A stretch of DNA of 64,000 nucleotides. Origin: Anticarsia gemmatalis (lineage: Eukaryota; Arthropoda; Insecta; Lepidoptera; Erebidae). The first letter of the stretch is position 1. Every line of letters begins with the position of its first letter. The stretch spans positions 13,681,001-13,745,000 of the forward strand of contig NC_134776.1 of NCBI RefSeq assembly GCF_050436995.1. The letters run 5' to 3'. Of this stretch, positions 49,301 through 59,787 are shown one piece after another. The notes under the pieces are model-generated. The model had not been told where the DNA came from, did not search any database, and saw nothing but the letters and a program-made list of their open reading frames with translations. The position numbers were made by a program, and so were the translations under genes.

Positions 49301-50934
49301 TATACACATACTTGTTAATATGTTGGCTCCTGATTTAATGTTGTTTGCGCCAACACATTGTCAATATTATGTTCTCATCAATACAACGTATATACGAAGT
49401 ACACGAAGAGTACGATAATAACAGTTGCTTACGGGATCGGTTACCTCGTTTGATATGTATAATCCTATTGTGTTCCTTTGATCGCTCCTTGCGGTTAAGA
49501 AGCTAACGCGCCTGCCGATAATTTTAATATAGAATACGTGTACCGTGGAGTACGTAAGAGGAGAAATTAATCAACAAGAAGTAGGTAACCGAGCACATTG
49601 TTTGAGCTAGACGCTCGAATGACACTTATGACGTCATTTACATAATATTATTCACGGTATAATATGATATCGATAATGTATTTTCTACTAGGACATTGTA
49701 TCTAAACGACCCGTCACGAATACTGTAAAGCTTTATGTAGATGTAGTGACTAAGCAAAATTCAATTTTCGTGATGACATTGCTTCACTTGTTGAACGGCG
49801 TCGTGGAATGGGCGGGTTGAGATTGGGGCTGTATATACGCACTACTCACTTATACACGTACGAACAGCGTACGTCTTGGAGCCGTATTAGCTGGGATTGA
49901 TGGATCTCTAATGAGGCAATTCGTCTCTACTAATGTGGACCACTACGAATTGGGTTCCGGTGAAATAATATAACCTGTCTCTAACAAAAATCCGCATTTG
50001 TAGTCAGTACAATACAAACGTGAATTGATTAAAAATAATAATTTTATCATATTCGGATGGTTAGATAAAATTACATATTAAAATTTAACTAATACCTATA
50101 TGAATACTTAAAAAAAAATATTTTGCTGCCTTGATAAAGTCTTTAGAATTACATTAAAATATCAGAAAAGCGCTTCCTCTACACCATAGATACCTCAATC
50201 TTCCAAGACTTATCTAAATGATAGGCGGGTCCAATCATAGGAGCCACAAAGTATTCCATAATCTCGCTATAACATTTTCAACGAACAATCGATTGAGCTG
50301 ATTCCGAGGACAACGTTATGTCCATTCTATTTTTAAAATGTCTATTGCGGCTCAAATGACGACTTGAACCTTTCTTACTGGATATCGGCACTCAAGTCAC
50401 GCAAAACAAATAACCCCATATTGAAGTATATGGAGTAGATTACTGCGTCCGTATTATATTTATTTCATTGTTTATTTTAATGTTCCTTTATTTTATATAC
50501 ATTCCTAAAAGTACATCTATATAGTATAACCTTTACAAAAAGGTAATCGCATACAAAAATGATACAAACCAGATAATAAACCCAATTTACCTGTGGCTTA
50601 TAAATACTTCATAAAAAATGAACCCGTGAAAAATATTGTAGCAATAACCGAAAAAGAAAACAAAAGAAACGCGCAGAAAATTAATACAAAGCAAAGAAAA
50701 ACAGAACACAATTTGAAGCGATAGTTGAATAGGTTTTCACATTGAGATTCAAGGTGGGAGTATAAAACGGTAATACTTTTAGTACTAAACAGCGATGTAT
50801 GTAGAATACTGTAAACGTTCGGTAGTATCGGTTTATAGGCAGCTATTAAGAGTCGTTTACAAGCGTTACTAGTGGTCTCGAAGATAGCATGAGATGTTCA
50901 GAGAGGATCCCCCGGGGCAAAGTAAAATTAAATG
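46341..50934. other. No gene seen (4.6 kb)
   Basis: AT-rich sequence. The 102-codon frame at 48609-48917 and the 75-codon frame at 46495-46722 have no recognisable domain or splice context. A short GC-richer stretch lies at 48208-48298. Confidence 0.45.
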
Positions 50935-51037
50935 TTTATTGATTTTATGACATGGTACTGTCGGCTTTGGTCGGAGTGGGAGCGCCGGGTCTAAGGGTCC
51001 TGGGACGAGCCCCGGCCCGTCCCTGCCTTTGCCTGTT
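50935..51037 (-). other. Possible terminal exon or repeat end, GC-rich
   Basis: On the minus strand, after a moderate acceptor-like tract (cgttcattgatttaag), there is an open frame of about 30 codons rich in Arg, Gly and Pro (...RPGAPTPTKADSTMS) ending in TAA at 50947-50945. AATAAA lies at 50940-50935, only a few bases past the stop. G+C is far above the flanks. The 3' UTR would be abnormally short. It may be the 3' end of a retroposed sequence rather than a gene. Confidence 0.2.
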
Positions 51038-51040
51038 GCC

Positions 51041-52010
51041 TTAAATCAATGAACGATTGGGAGAACACGATCAGTCGCCTGTATTATGAAATACTTCCAC
51101 GTTATTATTTCGAGGTTAGGAATGTAGCGGCCTAATAATAACTGAAACATTGATTGAAATATTTCTATAATTAATATGATTGTGGTTATAATTTTAACCG
51201 CATATTAAACTAAACCTTGTCTGATATGCTACGATATATTCCAAATAGATTCTAATTAAAATGAAAATGTGGTCACTAAATTGTTTATTTGGTGTAACTT
51301 GATAATAAATATGCTTTGATTGACAATGATAGTTATGGGGTGTCATGCAAACATGCTCGACAGTTGTTTTGTTCATGGGGAATCATTACCTAATTATTAA
51401 TTCAATATCATTGTCGCAATTTCTGGCATTCAATATGATTGTTTCGCTTGCCTACGCGTTGAATATTTAGCATTTAAAATTATGTACTAATTAATAATTA
51501 TAATTCTATAGTGGTAAAGTACTACTATTCCGATATACCCAATGGTACCTTTTCAAGGCTTTTGTTGAATCTATACTCATGAATTAAACCTTATAGTCGA
51601 ACTCTGATAATGAAATAGTTTAGAAATTAAGACAGTTTTTATAATACAACCGCATCGCTTTCATAAGGTTTCTTTGCTACATTATTTTTATACTGTTGCT
51701 GCGAGCTGTTGACTTCTCTTCGGTTAATAAGTTTTAAAATAGCTCCACACCGGCTAATTAAAGTGACTGCAAGATTGTAATCTTTTCAAGATCCGGAATT
51801 TTAATCCTTGGAGCTTTAACTCTGGGAACGGTAGTAGAACGGTACACTTAGTATAACGAATAGTCAGGGTTTTTAAGATAGTAATAGCGGGCAAGAAATT
51901 ATTTAGACAGTCTTACTGAAAAGATAGTTGCTAGAATATTGAGAGGCGATTTAGAATAAAAAAGCGCCACAATAATCGTTACATGTCGGTTTTAACGCGT
52001 CTTCGCTTTG
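51041..52010. other. No gene seen
   Basis: AT-rich spacer up to the MITE pair. Confidence 0.5.
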
Positions 52011-52176
52011 TAGCACGATTCTCTACAATTGGAGCCATCGAGTATCGAGAGTTTGACATTTTAAATGTACTGCCAAAATCATTTCTACTACGTCTACTAG
52101 AGGCGCTGAACCGATTGTGATTTTTTTTTATAGCTAGCCGTTTGTTGGTTTTCGAAAGTGGTAGAGTATTGCGGTA
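52011..52176 (+). mobile_element. Foldback MITE, CWG-target family, diverged copy
   Basis: The left end is TAGCACGATTCTCTACAATT and the right end GTAGAGTATTGCGGTA. The outer bases are TTG on the left (one change from CTG) and CTG on the right (52177-52179). The middle is well diverged, so this copy is older than its neighbour. Confidence 0.7.
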
Positions 52177-52179
52177 CTG

Positions 52180-52350
52180 TACCTCGATTCTCTACTACTA
52201 TCGACTACCGGCAACTGACCTGTATTCGAGAAATTTTGTATGAAAATCTGATCAGCGCCTCTGACGGATATCGTAGGCAATATTTTGTCAGTACATTCTA
52301 AGTGTCAAAATTTCGATACTCGACAGTGCTGACTGCACAGAATCGCGCTC
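52180..52350 (-). mobile_element. Foldback MITE, CWG-target family
   Basis: The left end is TACCTCGATTCTCTACTACT. The right end, diverged, is gaatcgcgctc. CTG lies on both sides (52177-52179 and 52351-52353). The left CTG is shared with the copy before it. The middle (ctgatcagcgcctctgacgg) matches the copy at 40917. Confidence 0.75.
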
Positions 52351-52353
52351 CTG

Positions 52354-53189
52354 CTCATTGTCTTTAGACATTACGGAGGTGCGAGATAGGTACAGCTTTT
52401 TTCTGCTTGCTACAAATGAGCCGCACCAACTTCACTCCCGCCACCCTCTCGCAATCGTGCACTGTGTGCTACGTCATAATCTTTGATCGGTACCAATAAT
52501 ATGTTCTCACAGTACTTGCTCCTATGTCATCCAGTTTCAAGTACATTGTAAGATGGCAATAAAGATACCTTATTTAATAGCAAGCGCAATGATGAAACTG
52601 TGTGGGATTAATAACTTCCGCTTATTGCCGGGAATTGCCCGTGACTAGACACTTAGACTGAGTTTTTGACGAAAATGACGGCCTCTAATTTAAAACCGTA
52701 CTAAGAATTTTGTTACTGATAAGTTCATTGAGACTTTGATGAGCTATTATTTATAGGCATGATTGGTAGTTTTCTGAGAATGTCTTGTTCATCCTTAGCC
52801 CATATTTATGATGGCTAGTACCTACTTCGAACTATGTTATATTACCGTTTCATTAGTTCTAGAGTCTACTTCTAACAAGCAAATGTTACTTCTTAATAAA
52901 CGGTTTCTGTAGATATCGTTAAACTAGTTGTGTTTAGTTTCAATTTCGTTCTCTGGGATGCCATAAAGTCGGCACTGCTACGTGACTCTCAACTTAAGTT
53001 TACGACAATTCATTTTTAACTCTATTACTTTGCATTAAAGTTTATATTTATTTCCAAAATCCTACTTTTCTACCTTATTTGCCAGCCTGTGTTTGCAGTT
53101 TTTGTTTTATAGTTCAGTATCTTCTGTGCAATATTTTAGCAGTTTCGAAAAATATTGTGATAGAAAATGCTTAATTAAAATTACGAGCG
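52354..53189. other. No gene seen
   Basis: AT-rich spacer, with a GC-richer patch at 52370-52470 (caacttcactcccgccaccc) that could be an unidentified repeat. Confidence 0.45.
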
Positions 53190-54013
53190 TGTTTGCTTTT
53201 TTGTTTGTGTTAAAACATACTTTGTAGTGACTTTTCTAAAGAGCCGCAGTTTTATCGTAGACAAAAACTATAGACGTTATATTCACGAGATAAAATCTAC
53301 GCTCATAGAATTACGCTAAAGTTTGTATTTGAAATGAAACGTTGCTTAATGTGATGAGTTTTTAATGTGAAAGCTCGCCTAAGTCTAAGTACAGTGAGAG
53401 ATGTTTAACTGTTTGCAGTGAGAACTGTCAGCAACAGAAGTTATAAAACTATAATGTTTTAAAACGTACTTATTAAGCTAAACGAAAATTGCAGTTCAAA
53501 TTTTTAAACTACGTTTTGGAACTGTAAAGGATCTGATTGCAACATTGAAGTCTAAATGTCTACTTTGTACATTATATTATTGTGTTTTTGACATTTTTTA
53601 GTAGTTAAAAATATATACTTTAAAAGTTTTCGTATATTTATGCAAGTATAAATTGAACTATTTTAATCATCGATCTATATAAATAGCAAAAGGTTTAATC
53701 ATGGCTCAAGAGCTCGTGCTCAAGATCTTGTTTATTAGTTTGCCTATAAGTGATATTGATACTTTGATCTCGCAAAAATGCCAAGGTGCAAACCGGTAAT
53801 GAAGCTCAGACCTCGTTAAGATGAAGTTTTTGACGACCTAATTCAATGTTTAAGAGAAAATTTAGTTGCATGAAACACAATATTTTTCTTCAACTGTACT
53901 TTTCTTCATTCCGATACGTAATTTGATTTAAGATTTTTATCAAGCCATTCGTTAATAAAATCTTAAACTTGTTATAATGATAGTTAATACAGGCTTTATT
54001 TGATAAATACTAG
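53190..54013 (+). repeat. Tandem duplication, unit 1 (824 bp)
   Basis: It runs from tgtttgcttttttgtttgtg to ttgataaatactag. The first 280 bp differ from unit 2 at only one or two positions (for example atagacg versus atagccg). It has no long open frame and matches no repeat family I know. Confidence 0.9.
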
Positions 54014-54850
54014 TGTTTGTTTTTTTGTTTGTGTTAAAACATACTTTGTAGTGACTTTTCTAAAGAGCCGCAGTTTTATCGTAGACAAAAACTATAGCCG
54101 TTATATTCACGAGATAAAATCTACGCTCATAGAATTACGCTAAAGTTTGTATTTGAAATGAAACGTTGCTTAATGTGATGAGTTTTTAATGTGAAAGCTC
54201 GCCTAAGTCTAAGTACAGTGAGAGATGTTTAACTGTTTGCAGTGAGAACTGTCAGCAACAGAAGTTATAAAACTATAATGTTTAAAAAGTACTTAATAAG
54301 CTAAACGAAAATTGCAGTTCAAATTTTTTAACTACGTTTTATACGTCGTTTTTTTTACGTCTTAGTTTTTGTAGAACTGTAAAGGATCTGATTGCAACAT
54401 TGAATTCTAGATGTCTACTTTGTACACTATATTATTGTAGTTTGGTCATTTTTATTACTTAAAAATAGATACTTCAAAAGTTTTCGTATATTTATGAAAG
54501 TATAGATTGAAGACTATCTTAATCATCAATCTATATAAATAGCAAAAGGTTTAATCATGGCTCAAGAGCTCGTGCTCAAGATCTTGTTTATTAGTTTGCC
54601 TATAAGTGATATTGATACTTTGATCTCGCAAAAATGCCAAGGTGCAAACCGGTAATGAAGCTCAGACCTCGTTAAGATGATGTTTTTGACGACCTAATTT
54701 TTGAAATACAGAATATTTTTCTTTAACTGTACTTTTCTTTAATACGATACGTAATTTGATTTAAGATTTTTATGTAACAAGCCATTCGTTAATAAAATCT
54801 TAAACCTGTTATAATGAGAGTTAATAGAGGAATTATTCGACAAACACTAG
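54014..54850 (+). repeat. Tandem duplication, unit 2 (837 bp)
   Basis: A direct, adjacent copy of 53190-54013. It carries an insert of about 30 bp (near 54345-54372) and lacks about 30 bp present in unit 1 near 53845-53880. Both units end in an acac/atac-TAG word; in unit 2 this CTAG is also the edge of a Helitron-like repeat. Confidence 0.9.
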
Positions 54851-54965
54851 CTTCTGCCCACACCTGACAGAGGTGTAAAGAAGGTTTCGAGAAAATATAT
54901 CCCAAAAAATCTCTGTGCCAAATTTTATCAAAATCCGTTCTTTAGTTTTGGCAAGGTAAACGAAT
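54847..54965 (-). mobile_element. Helitron-like repeat fragment
   Basis: The plus strand begins A|CTAGCTTCTGCCCACACC and continues with tgtgccaaattttatcaaaa and tccgttctttagttttggc. From memory these words mark a dispersed lepidopteran repeat with a CTAG end. It is truncated at its 5' side. Confidence 0.5.
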
Positions 54966-55323
54966 ATTAGTGATAATTGTTTTGTAACCTTACTCGATAC
55001 CAAATCACTAACTATATAAAGATCTCTTCAAGTTATAAAAACCGTAATAAAGTATTAAAGCCAGATCATAATATTCGTAGCATTGAAAGCATCTTCGTAT
55101 GCTATTCGACTCAATACAAAAGCGGTGAGAATAAAAAATATATTACGCTTTCTTCGGTCTGGTCACGTAGAGTACCTACGCACATTCGGCATCGCTATAC
55201 AACCTACGTTGAGATATTAATACTACTTAATTGAATACATAAAGCATTGTTCACTAATGAGTGATGTATAGAGAACGTGAGTAATTAGAAGTATTTTGCG
55301 CGCACAAAGATTTATAAAGGTAT
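54966..55323. other. No gene seen
   Basis: Spacer with an 85-codon plus-strand frame (54977-55234) without a recognisable domain. Confidence 0.5.
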
Positions 55324-55336
55324 AAAATGAGTTTGA

Positions 55337-55391
55337 GATGAGGCCTGTGCTTTACAGTGGGACGCAAAATCAGGCTTAATAAAAAAAGAAG
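55337..55391 (+). mobile_element. Very short LINE 3'-end insertion with perfect target duplication
   Basis: A 55-bp insert containing gaggcctgtgctttacagtg, ggacgcaaaatcaggct and an A-rich tail. It is flanked by identical 13-bp copies of aaaatgagtttga (55324-55336 and 55392-55404). The exact duplication points to target-primed retrotransposition with extreme 5' truncation, fairly recent. Confidence 0.8.
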
Positions 55392-55404
55392 AAAATGAGT
55401 TTGA

Positions 55405-56223
55405 ATATCTAAAATGTGTAACCCTCTGAAATAATATACCTATTTATGAATGTCATACATATCATCACATTTGTTACAACCGAAGGTGTAGATAGAAGGG
55501 TATAATATTATACACTCGCTCATCTTTGTCATCAGCATTAGTCGTATAGGGATGAGCATACGTATATCGCAAATGTTACCAAGCTCCTTCCTAATAATAG
55601 TATTGAGAATAACCTTAATAAATTATAAAATACTGACAGCATTTTGACTGACCGGGGAATAAACATCAAGTGACTATCAGGTGAACGGTCATATGCATAC
55701 ACCATACTTCCACCGCGAGGAAGTCTCAGAGTCAGCTCACGAATAATGAGGTCGAATATCTTTTATCTTAGTATCAGTCAAATTCCACAAACTCTAATAC
55801 TTTTCCCTAATTTCAAGTCTCTATCCGCAGTCTAGCTGTATTGAAAATTATCCGGAAATTCCAAAATTAATTACAAAATATTAACTAAGCAATGAATACC
55901 TGGTAGGCCGCTCGGAAATGATTCCTCATTTTAATTAAAATCGATACTCTTGAAGGGAAGGTACATATTGACTACTAGCTCATTAAATAATCTTGTAAAT
56001 AAGTTATCACTACATATGCTTGTTTTAATATATATTTTAATATACTGTGTTTTGAAATAATGCCACTCACCGCGTGTCTCCTTGTCTGTTTGACGATATA
56101 CTCAAAATATACAGAACGGCTCCTCATGAGCTTTTACCAATAGTAAGTATTAGTAATAATAATTACAGTAATTTGCGAAGGTTCAAATATATTTATAAAG
56201 GATTTGTTAAAAAAATTGGTTAG
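55405..56223. other. No gene seen
   Basis: AT-rich spacer, nothing recognised. Confidence 0.5.
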
Positions 56224-56384
56224 TGGCGCGATTCCCTACAATCAGTAGAGTTTGACGTTTAAAATGTTCTGCAAAATAGTTATTATGTCGCCCGCTAGGG
56301 GCGCTGATCAGACTTGGATACAACATTTATTACTCGATAGCTAGCCGATTGTCGATTGTCGAGAGTGGTAGGGAATTATTGCTA
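56224..56384 (+). mobile_element. Foldback MITE, CWG-target family, old copy
   Basis: The left end is TGGCGCGATTCCCTAC and the right end gtagggaattattgcta. The outer bases are TAG and CAA, each one change from CAG. The middle has cgctaggggcgctgatcaga. It is the most diverged copy that keeps both ends. Confidence 0.65.
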
Positions 56385-58743
56385 CAAGTGAGCATAAACA
56401 TGTCTGCCAGCTCCACTAATAATAAGATAAAAGAATCTTTTTATTTTCCTAAACCATTCAAACTGAGTTATTCAGATCTCTCTATTCTGATTGCGTGTTT
56501 TCATAACTAAAATCATTATCAGAAATAAAACTTTGTATCCTAATTCGGTACGCGTAAACAAATAATAAATGTTCAGAGAAACTCATAAATAGAAGACACC
56601 ATTTTAAGAAATTACCTCTACAGTACGGTTACAGTCCCTTTATATTTATAGCTATAAATACATTTATACTTTGCTCTTTAAGTTCGATGTTTTAGTACAT
56701 TTTAGCTAGTACTCAGATCATAAATCATAATTCCTACATACTCGAGTTGTGGAACGGTGTAAAAAAAGAACGCGGTCACAGAAAAGTATTTGTGAAACTG
56801 AACTACATATTACTAATATTATTAAATTGTATTACTAATTAGTTATTAAAATAACTTGAAATATCGATCCTAGAACAAAAGATACTAAAAAAACACCTTT
56901 ACCGTTTCTTAAAAGGACTAAATGATCCAACAAGTTTTTAAATATCAAAGACTTTCGCTAGAACCTTGATACTATTGTATCGAAAGTGATAGCGCTACAC
57001 GTTGTAAAGTGTAACAGAATGCGGCGTAATTTACTCCTTTGGGAAACATTTGTGCACCGTGTTACGTGATCTTTACTGGCCTCCTTTGCTTCTTCTGCTT
57101 ACACCCACCTTATATTGATCATAGGATACCCTTGGATTTCCCTTGTCACGAGCCTTTATATACACCACGCGGATATAGGTAAAGTGTAACATCTAAATCT
57201 TATATTATGTGCCTCTGATGTATATAAGTATTGAGGGCACACTAAATAGGCTCGTAATATGAAATAAGTATATAGGTATTAGATAATGGACATGTCCATA
57301 TTATACGCACAGATTACATCAGTCGGCCGCCGCGGTCTAATCCGCGGGGATAAAACATGCTGGGCATAAACTATCCGACGTGCATACGTTATTACATACA
57401 TTATCACGAGGTTCGTGTAAAAGCTTTCTACGAAACAAAAAAGACCTCTTTCCTCTTTATTTTCGACAATAACCAATAAAATTTAAAAGCTTGCCGCGGC
57501 ACTCTTTTATTATATTAAGCTTATGAACTTAATTATTCCCTGTAAAGGCACAAAAAATAAACATGTTCATTTTTATATTTTCAACCTTTTGCTTGTAGGT
57601 TAAACAACGTACCAATTAACGTTGTTTTAAAACGGGTTAGTAGAAGGTAGTGAATATGCGAATAATGGTTTGTTTATCAAACAAGATGTTAAGTGAGAGA
57701 TAGCCTTGTATTGTCACGACTTTACGAGACATCCATGCGGAAACTTAGGAGGCTTAAATAGTAAAGATATGAAACGTGCCGTAAAGGTACTTTTCCGAGC
57801 GCCCCGGGCGAGGTCCGCACTCTGCTATAGTTCTAATAGAAAAATGTATCTTTGAGACAGTCTTGGATATTATCTACTATGACGTATTTCTATTTTTTTA
57901 TTTATTAACAGTGCTCGTTTGTCTCTTTTTCTGTGACCTAGTTTTCAAAAGAAGTTGAACTTTCTCAGTTTTATTATTAACATTAAATTTTATGTGACAT
58001 TGTTTTTCAATGAATCGAAATATAAGCGTCCAAAAACTTTGGTCCAAATTAAATGGCATTAATCAAATCGTACATATCCGTTGAATGTTTTTAATCAAAC
58101 TACCTACCCCTTTTCATATGGCGCAATACACCGCGGGACAAAATTAAACGAGTACTTATTAATTTGCAGACAATAGACCGATTATAGGAACTTTATAGAA
58201 TTTCGGTCGCGCCGCACCACGCCGCGTCGTGCCGTTTCCCATCAAATAAGCCGCTTAAAACCAACACAAAACCATAACATCATTCAATGGTTATAATTTA
58301 TACCAAAAATTTATAATATTCATAATGAAATTAGGAATATACCATAGGATTGATTGGAAATGGCGCGATCCCAAAAGTATTATGATCAAGTACAAATCAG
58401 TGTTGTAAATCCGGATTAAAATGAATGTTGTGAATTTACCGAAACATTGCTGAGTGTACATTGCGGTGAAACATATATGCTAAATTAATAATAGATCAGA
58501 CCAAAGTATTTTACAGCCACGTGTATATTTTAACGATCGTGATGATACATTGTTTGCCATCGGTATGCGAATTCCATGATGGACAGCGGGTCCAGTAAAT
58601 AACTTTATAAACTCCACTGCGGCCTACCGTCACAATTAGGTATTTACTAAGTACATATAATTCTTTACGAATTTTAGAATACAAGTATTTTATGAGCTGT
58701 AACTTTTATTCAAATTTCAATGCTTGTACTAGTTCATTCATTC
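56385..58743. other. No gene seen
   Basis: AT-rich sequence with a CCGCGGTCTAATCCGCGG palindrome at about 57331-57348 and CpG-rich words at 57797-57818 and 58208-58240. No exon is supported. Confidence 0.45.
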
Positions 58744-58995
58744 ATATCGTATGGTTAGTGGTCAACCTAGTGTCAAAGTTGTTCAAGCCGCCCGTAAGGC
58801 CTTTGACATGGCTTAACGACTGTTATCTTAGTAGACAACAACCGGGACCGACTTTTTACGTGCCCTCCGAAGCACGGAGACGCCCAGCTCAAATACCACT
58901 ATGCGGTCACCCATCTATAGAATGACCGCGCCAACGGTTGCTTCACCCACAGATCTATGTCAGACCGGTGAGCGCAACTGGCTACGGGCGCCTCA
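58744..58995 (-). repeat. 5S rRNA-derived SINE (SINE3 type)
   Basis: On the minus strand the 5' part holds gtgaagcaaccgttggcgcg, a short gap, then tatagatgggtgaccgcata. This resembles the internal promoter of insect 5S rRNA (AAGCAGCG...GGCGCGGTTAGTACTTAGATGGGTGACCGC), in order and spacing, which is known for SINE3-type elements. The body follows with gtctccgtgcttcggagggc, gtcggtcccggttgttgtct and ttgacactaggttgaccact. The exact ends are uncertain. The G+C-richer body stands out from the flanks. Confidence 0.7.
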
Positions 58996-59682
58996 AACTA
59001 GTAATGGGGCGTAAAAGATTTGGTATGCATTTTATATCCAAGAAAGCATAGAAGTCTGGGTTTCGGTAATACGAAAAAATTAGGCCATCTCTAGGTACCA
59101 ATTAAACCAGCGGATCCAATATTTTGCTCAAAACTAAACGCTATTTAGTAGACTGGTAAACATATTTCGCCATATGAAGACATTTTCTTTATCACGCTAA
59201 AATCCGGCGCTACAAGACACTTCTTTTATCTTAATATTTTCCTCGTTCTAAGCAGCCTAAGACATTCTTTTTCAATTTATATTTTTGTGTATTTCATAAT
59301 ATGAACCTCTGCTGCCGTGATAGAGGCAATTAATTCCAAATACTAAATAATAAAGTCTTTGTAGTGCGATAACAAGCACAGTTTCGGTCCCCAACGGTTT
59401 TGAGTTGAGCCAAAAGTGTAATTGGGTTCGTGTCATCTAAGACGCGATAGGTTCGTCCTTTAATATATTGGAGCTTAACACTGTTATTAATTATGACTAC
59501 GAGTAGCTCTTTGAACCCTTTTGAAGCTAGAATGTTAGAACAATATCTAATATATCTTATTTCAGTAATGTTCGATCACGAACTTTTAGTACAATAGAGG
59601 CTAGCCGGCCCAAATTTTAACTCTTGGTAGTGTTTGATGTTGATGTTCCATTCCTTTATTAGTTAATTTGATGTATACAAAA
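58996..59682. other. No gene seen
   Basis: AT-rich spacer. Confidence 0.5.
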
Positions 59683-59787
59683 GGATTCAGTTTCAAAAAT
59701 AATGTGTATTGATGAACGAGTCGGAATGTGGGTATTTTTTGTATTCCGACTCGTTCATCGATGCACATTATTTTTGAAACTGACTCC
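59683..59787. repeat. Long foldback with 45-bp arms
   Basis: Arms 59683-59727 and 59743-59787 are inverted repeats with three mismatches and a 15-base loop. They include cagtttcaaaaataatgtg and gatgaacgagtcggaat. Pairing extends a few bases outward (acaaaagga / tcctttgt). Words from the arm (gactcgttcat, aaactgac) recur near 60119-60138, so a larger or decayed element may continue to the right. Confidence 0.8.
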
